From CAZZNQ01 sp964655775 (GTDB taxonomy: Bacteria > Planctomycetota > Brocadiia > SM23-32): a stretch of DNA of 64,000 bases. Under the pieces are notes generated by a model, which was given only the letters and a program-made list of their open reading frames with translations, had not been told where the DNA came from and searched no databases. Every line of letters begins with the position of its first letter. Position 1 is the stretch's first letter. The position numbers and the translations under genes were made by a program. The stretch spans positions 1 to 64,000 of the forward strand of contig CAZZNQ010000002.1 of NCBI GenBank assembly GCA_964655775.1, in the 5' to 3' direction. Of this stretch, positions 42,248-50,435 are shown piece after piece.

Positions 42248-43687
42248 CTACCTATTGAAGACGAACCTGATCAGCATCCACAGCGCAGGCACGCTCGCGA
42301 GCTCGAGGACAAGCACCCATTTCAGATCCTTGTTCTCAAAGCTGCCAGGCAGTTCTCGCCCGTCCCGTTCGTACAGCGTGCGCAGAACAGCAACCAGCCC
42401 GACAAAAACATACAGAGGGCTGATGTACGTTCGGGACAGGAAGAACGCTCCAGCCAGGTAGCCGGCAAGACCGGCCAGCAGAGCTTTGCCCAGCCGGCAG
42501 ATTTCAACAAGCTCAGTCGTAGGTGTCACAGGTGGCTCCGGTTCGCTGACTGGACCGTCATCCGGACCGGCGCGCGACGGATTCGCCGCGTGCTGGAGTC
42601 TCCATTCGCTCAGCAGCTGGGTCTGCCGCTCAATGTCAGGAACCCGCAGGCGGGACATGGCATAGCCGTCCTTGGCGGACGCGGCTATCAGGGCCAGCCA
42701 GAAGAAATAGCCGAATAGCCCCAGGTCGCCCCAGCAGTGGACAAAGGAGTTGTGGGCAGCCCGGCCGTCGCTGGAGAACTCGGTATAGCGACCCTTGCCG
42801 ACCCCGAATATCGGGTAGCGTTTTAGCATTCGATTGCCGTCGCCCCAGGCGGCGATCCGACCTCGCGTAGACCCTTCTTCCAAGCTCACGGTTCCGAGAC
42901 GCGACGGTCCCAGGACCACAAGGGCAGCAAAAGCGATGAGGGCAAGAGTAACGCCGAACGCCTTGTTCCTAAGAAAAAGATAGACGTAAGCCACCATCAT
43001 GGTGCCCAAAGCCAGCCAGCCGCCCCGGGAGTTGGTGAAGTAGATGCACGCCACAAATGCGGGAACCATCGACAGCGACAGCAGGCGACTCGCCGGAGAG
43101 TTGCCGGGGTTGCTGACGCCGCTTAGCGCGAAGGGCAGCATCATCACAAGCATGAGGGCCAGATCGTTCGGGTCGTTGAAAATGCCCATACCACGCACTC
43201 TTACTGCCCCACGATGCACCAACGCCGTCTTCCCCGTGAAACCCGCAGCCTCAGTGGGCCCTCCACCACCCGCCGTTGAGTTCCTGTACTGCCAGATGCC
43301 GTCCAGCGACATGAAAACGCAGCCGAGCAACATCACCAGCACCAGTGTCTTTACTCGTTTCAGCGAACTGACGATGGTGACAATGAAGGAATAAAGGAGC
43401 ACCGTCTTGCCGAAGGTCTTGAACGTATGGATCAGATACCAGAGGAACGTGTGCCGCACGTGGCTCATCAGTGTGGCCCCGAAAAACCCCAGCACGAGGA
43501 GATGCTGTGGCGCCGCCCTGAAGCGGAACTTCGAATGCGACATCTCCGCGAACCACGTCACCAGGACCGTCGCCACCACCCAATCCATAAGGGGGGCTCT
43601 GTTGATCCACGTGCCTTCGAACACCGACCACTCCTGCGGTCGGATGAACAGCATCAGCAGGTAGAATAGCACGCCAAAGTACGCCAC
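42248..43687 (-). CDS. Wzy/O-antigen ligase-type polymerase, exosortase-associated
   Basis: 479 residues with about 11 hydrophobic helices. The start resembles exosortase-associated O-glycosylation ligases (LFYLLMLFIRPQEW), followed by the Wzy_C core: FNDPNDLAL near 177, STRGRIAAW near 273 and FGVGKGRY near 296, then AHNSFVHCWGDLGLFGYFFWL near 312. It would join repeat units into polymer or transfer glycan to a protein or lipid acceptor. The start is a GTG. A sigma54-type promoter on this strand lies 59 bp upstream (43746-43761), so this gene may head the leftward EPS operon. Confidence 0.85.
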   Translation of the reverse strand: MAYFGVLFYLLMLFIRPQEWSVFEGTWINRAPLMDWVVATVLVTWFAEMSHSKFRFRAAPQHLLVLGFFGATLMSHVRHTFLWYLIHTFKTFGKTVLLYSFIVTIVSSLKRVKTLVLVMLLGCVFMSLDGIWQYRNSTAGGGGPTEAAGFTGKTALVHRGAVRVRGMGIFNDPNDLALMLVMMLPFALSGVSNPGNSPASRLLSLSMVPAFVACIYFTNSRGGWLALGTMMVAYVYLFLRNKAFGVTLALIAFAALVVLGPSRLGTVSLEEGSTRGRIAAWGDGNRMLKRYPIFGVGKGRYTEFSSDGRAAHNSFVHCWGDLGLFGYFFWLALIAASAKDGYAMSRLRVPDIERQTQLLSEWRLQHAANPSRAGPDDGPVSEPEPPVTPTTELVEICRLGKALLAGLAGYLAGAFFLSRTYISPLYVFVGLVAVLRTLYERDGRELPGSFENKDLKWVLVLELASVPALWMLIRFVFNR

Positions 43688-43745
43688 GCGGGTTTCCCAT
43701 CTGGTTGAGTGTGGAGCATGCAGTCAGGCCGACGTCCCGGAACTA

Positions 43746-43761
43746 TGCAAACCGTATGCCC
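43746..43761 (-). promoter_or_regulatory. Sigma54 (-24/-12) promoter facing the Wzy gene
   Basis: Read on the minus strand it is GGGCATACGGTTTGCA, matching the -24/-12 consensus at all core bases; only the first base differs. The Wzy start codon is 59 bp downstream. Two CAACAC half-sites lie further upstream (43866-43871 and 43889-43894), but no complete enhancer repeat was seen. Confidence 0.65.
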
Positions 43762-43956
43762 CCCAATCCGAGAACTACCGGCGCGGGCCATTGTGCTCCC
43801 GAAGACGAACCGGCCGAAACGCCAGGTCACGCATAGTCTAACAAGCGGAACATGTCCGATAAAAGCAACACGCATGTCCTATACAATCAACACTTCGGCC
43901 GAAAAGAGCCGCCGCTCCGTTTCCCGTCACAAAGAGAAACCGCCTTTCTTGGGTAG

Positions 43957-45405
43957 TCACTCTACAGTCAGCGCTCCGACGACGAAGCGGCCGTCCTCAT
44001 CCGACCCCTGGGTCGCAATTGCACAGACGCGGTTCGGATCCCTTGGATCGTTCATAAGCATGCGCAGCTTCACGTCGTAACGGCCGGTCGGGATACCCGC
44101 CGGAACCCTCAGGGACAGTGGCACGCTAACCTCGGAGCCGGGCTTCCAGGCGGCTACAGGAGGCTGCAGCGCAGCGACGCTACGCGCCGCGATTCCGACG
44201 CCTGCTCCGTCCAGGACAATCTCGACGCTGCGTTCGCCGTAGCACGGCGATCGCCCTCGGTTCGTCCACTCTGTCTGCAGCGCGATCTCCGTGCCCGCCT
44301 TCGCTCTTGAGGGACAAGCTGCCCGCAATAGCACGAAACGGTAGCCCAGTTGGCGACCGTATTCCCGCAGGAACTCGCCCATTTCCGTGCATGCCTTCTC
44401 GGACGCGGTCTCCGAGCCGCCCAGGTTCACGTACATTGGGGGAGCCAGATCAAAGGCCCACTCAAGCACCTTCTGCGGGCTCTCGTCCCGCATCCGTATC
44501 CCGTACACTCCCCCGCCGCGGCCACCGCACTCGTAGAGCACCGGCAGCCGGCCCTTCAAATCGGGCAGTGGCCACGCCTTACGGGGAGTGTAACGACGTG
44601 GATAGGGCCAGCCCCCCAGGTTATCGTCTCGGACGCCCACCCGGTTTCGGACCAGCAGGTCGACAATCTCGCCCGAGCGCGATCCAGCCTGCGTAATCGC
44701 GTCATAGGATATGAACAGCCGGGTCTCCGGAAAAGCCGCACGATACATCCCAACGAACTCCTCCACCATTAGACAATAGCTCTCCTGATCAAGACCGGCA
44801 GCCTCAAATGCGTCAAAGGGGTCCAGGAACCACTCCCCTCCCGAGTTTCCGACCCCGCCTATGTCCACGAAAGCCAACCGCGGCGAGGAACTGAGTTCGC
44901 GTCCGAGGAACTGCACCAACCTGCGATGCTCGGCCACGTACCCGTCGGACCAGTACCTCACCCGCGTCGGCCCGGCGCCGTCCCGACCGGAGCGGAAGGT
45001 TACCGACTCGGTCCTGAGCCGGTCAGGCAAATCGTTCGGGCCGTTGGCGTACACCCGGAAGCCCACATCGCGGCCATGCGCCATCCACCCCTTGAGCAGG
45101 CGGAGAGGCGGACTGTCGTGGAACCCGCCGGCGTCGTCCTCCCAGGACCTGGCCGGGTGCCGGGTGTAGACGACTGACGCAAAACGAAACGGTTCCTGCC
45201 CCCCCGCGACCCTCTTTCTCAAGTTGTATCCGTCCTCGTAGTTGTAGGCAACCCATCCGCAGTCCGGGTTCAGGACAAGTTCCTGCGACTCCTGGAACTC
45301 CTTCTCTACGACAACGATTTGTTCCACGGCACAGGCCCAGGTAGTCATGCCCAGTGCCAGGGCCGCGACCAGGACACCGGCTCTGGCTGCTCGCTCTAAC
45401 GCCAT
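43957..45405 (-). CDS. Secreted DUF4832-type protein (glycosidase-like TIM barrel plus beta-sandwich)
   Basis: 482 residues from the ATG at 45405 with AGAGGTG upstream. A signal peptide ends near residue 26 (WACA). The mature protein begins with a NPDCGW motif near residue 46, like the NPxRGW start of DUF4874/DUF4832 proteins, continues through a barrel-like region with LAFVDIGGVGNSGGEW near 190 (a glutamate at the end of a strand), and ends in a beta-sandwich with GTEIALQTEWTNRG near 385. This layout is common in putative glycoside hydrolases, but no activity is proven. It may trim or bind the exported polysaccharide. It is divergent from the export operon. Confidence 0.65.
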   Translation of the reverse strand: MALERAARAGVLVAALALGMTTWACAVEQIVVVEKEFQESQELVLNPDCGWVAYNYEDGYNLRKRVAGGQEPFRFASVVYTRHPARSWEDDAGGFHDSPPLRLLKGWMAHGRDVGFRVYANGPNDLPDRLRTESVTFRSGRDGAGPTRVRYWSDGYVAEHRRLVQFLGRELSSSPRLAFVDIGGVGNSGGEWFLDPFDAFEAAGLDQESYCLMVEEFVGMYRAAFPETRLFISYDAITQAGSRSGEIVDLLVRNRVGVRDDNLGGWPYPRRYTPRKAWPLPDLKGRLPVLYECGGRGGGVYGIRMRDESPQKVLEWAFDLAPPMYVNLGGSETASEKACTEMGEFLREYGRQLGYRFVLLRAACPSRAKAGTEIALQTEWTNRGRSPCYGERSVEIVLDGAGVGIAARSVAALQPPVAAWKPGSEVSVPLSLRVPAGIPTGRYDVKLRMLMNDPRDPNRVCAIATQGSDEDGRFVVGALTVE

Positions 45406-45705
45406 ATCGCACCTCTGGGTTGGGTTTCGCACCGACGCGTCGTTCGCGCCTTCGAATTCTTCAGAATGGATTGAACCACGAATCCCCCGCCGAAAGCAAC
45501 ATAGCAGAGGATTATGGTGTTTGACTAGTCGCCGTGGCCGATATATGCTGGTTTGGTACGCACACGGCGGAACGGGGCGCATGCTCCGCCGGTGTGGGGA
45601 TAAGGACCAGGGATGTGCTCTTTCCACGGCATGCCCTTTGCGAGGAACCTAGCGAGTGCCAGAAGTCGCATTCGATTATTTCACGTGTTTTTTGCGGAGC
45701 TGACT
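45406..45705. other. 300-bp divergent promoter region between synthesis and export arms
   Basis: The region separates the leftward DUF4832 gene from the rightward export operon. It holds the sigma54-like element at 45627-45642 and separate GCAACA and GTGTTTG half-sites at about 45496 and 45517, but no compact inverted repeat like those at 6273 and 54465. No promoter facing left was identified with confidence. The coding frame that seems to run into it from the right lacks a signal peptide start and is not supported. Confidence 0.5.
45627..45642 (+). promoter_or_regulatory. Sigma54-like (-24/-12) promoter of the export operon
   Basis: CGGCATGCCCTTTGCG has the GG and GC cores 12 bp apart and shares GGCAT-N4-TTTGC with the three other elements in the window. 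The first and last bases differ from consensus. The export lipoprotein start codon is 64 bp downstream. Confidence 0.6.
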
Positions 45706-46449
45706 ATGCATTGGCAGAAGAGAGCTGCTCTGGTGCTTTTGGCCGCATGCCTGGTCGTAGCGAGCGGTTGTGCGGCGGGTCCGGTAAGGGACTGGGCCGG
45801 CCGCGTCACATCCGAACGGATGATCAGCAAGTCCGAACCAAACGCCACATACGTGGTCGACCCTCCGGACGCCATCCGCATCGAGTTCGTCGAGCGGATC
45901 GAGTTCGTGGAGCAGGCGGACCTGACTCGAACCGCACAGATCCGCTCGGACGGCACAGTGACGCTGCCGCTGCTCGGAGACGTTCTGGTAGCGGGAATGA
46001 CGACGGACGAGATCAAGGAGGAACTGCAGGATCTCTACAGCCAGTACTACAAGGATCCTCAGATTCTCGTCACCGTTGCCGCGTTCCGTAGCAAGCACAT
46101 ATACGTGTACGGTGAGGTGGGTAGCCCCGGTGTTCAACCCTATACGGGCTACATGAACCTCTCGGATGCAATCGGCACCGCCGGGGGCTTGCCGAGGACG
46201 GCCGCTATCTCGCGGGTGAAGATTATTCGGGGAGACCTGGACCAACCGGAGGTTTTCAAGGCGAATCTGAGGCGGCTCCTCTATAAGGGGGACACGCGCC
46301 AGGACGTCTCGCTTGCCGAGAACGATGTAGTCTATGTGCCGCCGACGGTACTGGCCTGGATTGGCTATCAGATTCAGAGCCTCCTGTTCCCGGCCCGCAG
46401 CGCCACGTCGCTGGCCGCAGTGCCCGGTGGGGGCGGCGGCTACTACTGA
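45706..46449 (+). CDS. Outer-membrane polysaccharide export lipoprotein (Wza/EpsE-like)
   Basis: 247 residues from the ATG at 45706, which has GGAG upstream and gives a lipoprotein signal ending LVVASGC (Cys22). An earlier in-frame ATG at 45613 would spoil the signal peptide and would lie upstream of the sigma54 -12 box. The Poly_export domain runs from YVVDPPDAIRIEF near 48 to ILVTVAAFRSK, then an SLBB domain with IYVYGEVGSPGVQPYTGYMNLSDAIGTAGG. A short internal duplication (EFVER-IEFVEQ) is present near 59-69. The tail ends PGGGGGYY. It forms the outer-membrane exit channel and heads the export operon. Confidence 0.88.
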   Translation: MHWQKRAALVLLAACLVVASGCAAGPVRDWAGRVTSERMISKSEPNATYVVDPPDAIRIEFVERIEFVEQADLTRTAQIRSDGTVTLPLLGDVLVAGMTTDEIKEELQDLYSQYYKDPQILVTVAAFRSKHIYVYGEVGSPGVQPYTGYMNLSDAIGTAGGLPRTAAISRVKIIRGDLDQPEVFKANLRRLLYKGDTRQDVSLAENDVVYVPPTVLAWIGYQIQSLLFPARSATSLAAVPGGGGGYY

Positions 46450-46490
46450 TCAAACGCAACAGGCGCACAGCGCCAGATCGGGTGATCTGC

Positions 46491-47570
46491 ATGTATTTGG
46501 AGCATTTTGGGCTGAGGACTTTTCCCTTCACCACAGCGCCCGATCCGCGCTTCTACTTTGCGAGCGCGAAACACCGGGAGGCCCTTGCGTGCCTGCTGTA
46601 CGCGATTCAGCAGAGAAAGGGATTCGCGCTCATTACGGGCGAGGTGGGCTCCGGCAAGAGCATGCTGTGCCATGCGGCCCTGAAGCGACTCGGCGATTCG
46701 GTTGAGTCCGCAATGATGGTTCAGACTTCATTCGGCCCGGAGGAATTCGTCCGCGCCGTAGCCGTGGAGTTCGGCCTGGAGGAAGAAGGCAAGTCCCGAG
46801 TCTCCCTGATGAAGGAGTTCAGGGGTTTTCTGGTCGCCGCCCGCAGGCAACATCGGGTGGTGGTGCTGCTGGTGGATGAGGCCCAGGACCTGTCGCCGGA
46901 GGCTCTGGAAGAGGTGCGCCTGCTCGGAAACCTCGAGACCCCGACCGACAAGTTGCTGCAGATCATCCTGGTGGGGCAACCGGAACTCCGCCGCGCCATA
47001 GGTACTTATGAACTCCGCCAGTTGGACCAGCGGATCGCCGTAAAGTTTCATCTGGGCGCCCTGTCATGCCAGGACGTGGGGGCCTATATCGACCATCGTC
47101 TGCACGTGGCCGGGGCCGAACGGGAGGATCTGTTTGACACGGAAGCCAAGTTCGAGGTCTTCAAGACCAGCAAGGGAATCCCCCGACTCGTAAACGTTCA
47201 TTGCGACCAGGCGATGCTGCTGGCGTACGTGAACGACGAACCCGTGGTGACCGGGGAGACGATGTGCCGTGTGATAGAGGAACGCGAAGGCTACTATATG
47301 GACCGCGACGGACAGGTTGCCGCCAGCGACGACCTGCCCGACCTTCCGTGGGGAATGCTTCCGCGGAAGGCACGCGTAAGGTGCCCGCAGTGCCGGCAAT
47401 CGATAGGGGTCTATGAAGACGAAGCCGGCCATGCCGGCATCTGCCCCGGCTGCGGGGCGGTTATCAAGATCCCCGCCGGAGCGTTCGCCGACAAGAGCGC
47501 CGGCTCCCGGGAATCTGACTCCAGGGCTCGGACCGCCTCCAGAAGGCGACGCAGCCGAAGTGTTGACTGA
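46491..47570 (+). CDS. ExeA/GspA-type ATPase of the PEP-CTERM system with C-terminal zinc ribbon
   Basis: 359 residues from the ATG at 46491; the protein then begins MYLEHFGLRTFPF, the normal family start (an upstream GTG at 46482 adds three residues). AAA+ motifs: Walker A GEVGSGKS (50-57), Walker B VVVLLVDEAQ (123-132), and VGQPELRRAI near 161. After the ATPase core there is an added ribbon CPQC...CPGC (Cys 298, 301, 318, 321), followed by an Arg/Ser-rich tail. Exosortase-locus ATPases of this type normally end soon after the AAA+ domain. They are thought to energise export or assembly. Second gene of the export operon. Confidence 0.85.
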   Translation: MYLEHFGLRTFPFTTAPDPRFYFASAKHREALACLLYAIQQRKGFALITGEVGSGKSMLCHAALKRLGDSVESAMMVQTSFGPEEFVRAVAVEFGLEEEGKSRVSLMKEFRGFLVAARRQHRVVVLLVDEAQDLSPEALEEVRLLGNLETPTDKLLQIILVGQPELRRAIGTYELRQLDQRIAVKFHLGALSCQDVGAYIDHRLHVAGAEREDLFDTEAKFEVFKTSKGIPRLVNVHCDQAMLLAYVNDEPVVTGETMCRVIEEREGYYMDRDGQVAASDDLPDLPWGMLPRKARVRCPQCRQSIGVYEDEAGHAGICPGCGAVIKIPAGAFADKSAGSRESDSRARTASRRRRSRSVD

Positions 47571-47635
47571 ACGACATCAGGCCGCGGCCCCAGTGCCCGG
47601 CTCATGGCATAGCAGGGGATGAGGAAGACAGACAG

Positions 47636-49285
47636 ATGAGCAAGATGCCGAAGTCAACTCGCGATTACCTGCGCATCGTATTTCGCAGGAAGTGGTGGTT
47701 GGTCGTGTTCTCCATACTGGGGCTGGGCGCCGCCGCTGTGGCCTTCACTACAATGCCCAGCACGTATCTCGCCACCTCTCTGGTGCGGCGCACGGATTCC
47801 ATGCGCAACGCGCGAGGACTGGTCTCCCAGGGAACGAGGCTTAGCACGGATGCCCTACGGAGAGAAATCCTGACGTGGGATAACCTGAACGGCGTCATTA
47901 CGGCGTGCAACCTCGACACCGCCCTCCGCACGCAGGCGCAATGGGAGGCCATGCGCAAGAAGCTGGAGGGGGCCATCAGTATGAAGAACGTGGCCCACAG
48001 CGGCACGGTCGACCACATCGAGATATCCGTGCAGTATGAAAACCCCGACATGGCGGCACGGCTGGCGAACGCAGTCGCGGACCGATATGTGGAGAGCTCG
48101 ACCGCTGCGGATACCGAGGCGAGCCGGCAGGACATGGAGTTCTTTGAGGAGGAGACGGACAAGGCCAGAGTGCGCCTGCAGAAGGCAGAAAAGGCGCTTG
48201 AGGAGTATCAGATCAACTACGATCAGTGGGTGGACCTGCCGCAGGTCAAAGAAGGTTTGAACCAGCGCCTCCTGAACCTGCGCATTCGGAAGATGTCGCA
48301 GGAGCAGGAACTGGACGAGACCAAGAAAAGCCTGGAAGCCGTTGTGGAGCAGCTTGCCGAGACGCCGGAGCGCGTCGAGGGCGACCTCGTAAGGGTCATC
48401 AACCCGGAATACGCAGACATGCTGCGCCGTCTCAACCAGAGCGAGCTTCAACTCAGCCGCATGCGCATGAAGATGACGGACGAGCACATAGAGGTGATCA
48501 AGCTGCAAGACCAGATCGCCCTGCTGAAAGAGCAGCTCGCTAACACACCCGAGTACAAGGATCAGCCTCCCGGCGAGATCCTCAATCCGGTCTATGCCGA
48601 AAGGCAGACGGAGAGGCTGCGTCTGGAGCAGAAAGTGCGCCAGCACACGGCGGCCATCGCAACCATCGACGCACAGATGGCGGCCGCCGAGGCCGAACTG
48701 AGGACGGCTCGCGACCAGGAGCGCACCTATAACGATCTGGTCCGGGAGAAGGCCGAGGCGAGCGAGCAGTACAACGAGTTCCGCGTCCGCCGCGACCAGG
48801 CCCGCACCAGGCTCCAGCTTATCTCGGAGAAGGAACTGGGCACTGACGTGGAGATCATATCGCGAGCCATCCCGCCCGTGCGTCCGTATCAGGTACCGAA
48901 GATGCAGATGGCCCTGCTGCTCATGGTGGCCGGGCTGGCAATGGGAGGCGGAACCGTCGTCGGCCTTGAGTTCCTGGACGAGTCGTTCCGAAGCAAGGAA
49001 GACGCGGCCGAGTTTCTGCAGATTGCTGTGCTCGGCAGCGTGTCCACCATTGACTTCGACGGTAAGCCCCCCCAACCGAGCGGCCAGGCACTGCCCCGGC
49101 CCGGTCAAGCCAAGCGTGTCTTCCTGGTAGTCGTCCTGCTGTTAGTACTCGGTGCCATAGGGCTCGGTATTTGGGAACTGGTGGAGCCGGGAGCGTTCAA
49201 GGAGTTCCCGGGCCACGTGCAGCGACTGCCCGGCAGGGCCTTGACCTTCGTTAGACAGCTAGTGGGCAGGATCCTGCCTGATTAG
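47636..49285 (+). CDS. Polysaccharide chain-length determinant (Wzz/GumC-like, exosortase-associated)
   Basis: 549 residues. A Wzz domain follows membrane helix 1 (18-40). A long coiled-coil region (about 165-400) is rich in Glu, Lys, Gln and Leu. The proline-rich RAIPPVRPYQVPKM motif (410-423) leads to helix 2 (424-446). A third hydrophobic helix (494-516) near the C-terminus is additional to the usual two. The fused kinase domain of some PCP proteins is absent and is supplied by the next gene. GAGGAAG precedes the ATG. It sets polymer length and bridges the inner membrane to the export lipoprotein. Confidence 0.88.
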   Translation: MSKMPKSTRDYLRIVFRRKWWLVVFSILGLGAAAVAFTTMPSTYLATSLVRRTDSMRNARGLVSQGTRLSTDALRREILTWDNLNGVITACNLDTALRTQAQWEAMRKKLEGAISMKNVAHSGTVDHIEISVQYENPDMAARLANAVADRYVESSTAADTEASRQDMEFFEEETDKARVRLQKAEKALEEYQINYDQWVDLPQVKEGLNQRLLNLRIRKMSQEQELDETKKSLEAVVEQLAETPERVEGDLVRVINPEYADMLRRLNQSELQLSRMRMKMTDEHIEVIKLQDQIALLKEQLANTPEYKDQPPGEILNPVYAERQTERLRLEQKVRQHTAAIATIDAQMAAAEAELRTARDQERTYNDLVREKAEASEQYNEFRVRRDQARTRLQLISEKELGTDVEIISRAIPPVRPYQVPKMQMALLLMVAGLAMGGGTVVGLEFLDESFRSKEDAAEFLQIAVLGSVSTIDFDGKPPQPSGQALPRPGQAKRVFLVVVLLLVLGAIGLGIWELVEPGAFKEFPGHVQRLPGRALTFVRQLVGRILPD

Positions 49286-49334
49286 GAATATCACGGCCCG
49301 CACATGGGCCATGACTTCAGAGCCGAGGTCGGTA

Positions 49335-50360
49335 ATGGCGGAAGAAGGGAAATACGATCGAGCAAGGACGAAGAGCGGCATTGAAGAGATGCCCTTCGAG
49401 GAAGAGCCGCTCCTGGACACCGATGCGCCGGTAGCGGAACCCGTTTTCGTCAGGGAAACGCTCGCTGAGCCCGATTTTGAACGCGTCCCGTCCATGTGCG
49501 ATGATCCGCATCAGGCCCTCGTCGTCCGCCAGGCAACGGAAATCGGCGGCAACGCTCGGGAGGCCGCCTCTCAGTTCAAAGCCATCCGGTCGCGCATTCT
49601 GGCCATGAACGGTGGCAAACCGCCGCAGATCATAATGGTGACTTCCAGCACAGTTGCGGAGGGCAAGACCACCGTCGCCCTGAATCTGGCGGCGGCGTTG
49701 AGCGAGATAGACTCCACGGATCGCGTGGTAGTTCTCGACGGAGACCTGCCCGCCCCCGCCGTTCACATGGCGATAGGTATGAAGCCCGACGCACTGCTGG
49801 ACGACTTCTCCGAGCCGCCGAGACCACGCAAGAGAGACGAGCCCCACCGTCCGCGAGGCGCCCGAACGGGGCTGCGCGACGTGCTGACCAACGGGCTGGA
49901 TCTGAGCGGAAATGTGTACGAGACGGAGATCTCGAACCTGGACGTCATACCGGGACGAGTTGATCCCGAGGAGAGGGAATTCGAGACAGAGTTGAATGAG
50001 AACTGCGCGGCGCTCCTCGATAAGCTGCGCAGATACTACAGTTTCATCATTGTCGACACGCCGCCCCTGCAAGCCGCCAGCCAGGCCGGCATCTTTGCCA
50101 AGCACTGCGATCTGGTGCTTGTCGTCGCCAGGCTGGAAGGGACGCCGCGAGAGGTGGTGAAGAAGACTGTCGAACAGCTCCAGCAAGTGGGGGCGAAACA
50201 GATCGCCTGCGTGCTGAACCACCATAAGCACCACGTCCCGAGCTTCATCTACCGGTTCTTCGGCACGCCTCCCGGCTACTACTACGGATACGGGTACGGA
50301 TACCGTTACGGGTACGGATACGGCTACGGCAAGCACCGTCGCCGTCGGACCCGCAAGTGA
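49335..50360 (+). CDS. BY-kinase-like (CpsD/EpsG) ATPase with Tyr-Gly tail
   Basis: 341 residues from the ATG at 49335, preferred because GAGG lies at the right distance; an ATG at 49311 would add eight residues. Walker A reads SSTVAEGKTT (104-113), with Ala where Gly of the GEGK loop is usual. Walker A' is VVVLDGDLPAP and Walker B IIVDTPPL. The C-terminus is a Tyr-Gly run (315-332) ending in a basic KHRRRRTRK, the autophosphorylation cluster expected of a bacterial tyrosine kinase. An insertion rich in Pro and Arg follows Walker A'. It would phosphorylate itself and control the PCP protein encoded just upstream. Confidence 0.82.
   Translation: MAEEGKYDRARTKSGIEEMPFEEEPLLDTDAPVAEPVFVRETLAEPDFERVPSMCDDPHQALVVRQATEIGGNAREAASQFKAIRSRILAMNGGKPPQIIMVTSSTVAEGKTTVALNLAAALSEIDSTDRVVVLDGDLPAPAVHMAIGMKPDALLDDFSEPPRPRKRDEPHRPRGARTGLRDVLTNGLDLSGNVYETEISNLDVIPGRVDPEEREFETELNENCAALLDKLRRYYSFIIVDTPPLQAASQAGIFAKHCDLVLVVARLEGTPREVVKKTVEQLQQVGAKQIACVLNHHKHHVPSFIYRFFGTPPGYYYGYGYGYRYGYGYGYGKHRRRRTRK
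50277..50330 (+). repeat. Tyr-Gly codon repeat (TACGGN) encoding the kinase tail
   Basis: Degenerate 6-bp units of TAC followed by GGA, GGG or GGC, broken once by CGT, encode alternating Tyr and Gly in the kinase C-terminus. The third-base variation shows it is held by selection on protein sequence; it is not a simple microsatellite. Confidence 0.85.
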
Positions 50361-50435
50361 CGGCATTTCGGCACCGCGGCCGGCGAGGGCCGGTCGCCGG
50401 TGCTCCCAGTTTTCCTCTGCCCCGGAGGCCGTCAC

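Noticed and set aside
45613..45705. N-terminal extension of the export lipoprotein from an upstream ATG
   Set aside because: It would begin upstream of the sigma54 -12 box and would displace the lipoprotein signal peptide; the ATG at 45706 has a ribosome site and a clean lipobox.
50277..50330. Microsatellite or CRISPR-like repeat
   Set aside because: The units are synonymous Tyr-Gly codons with third-base variation inside the kinase gene, and there are no spacers.
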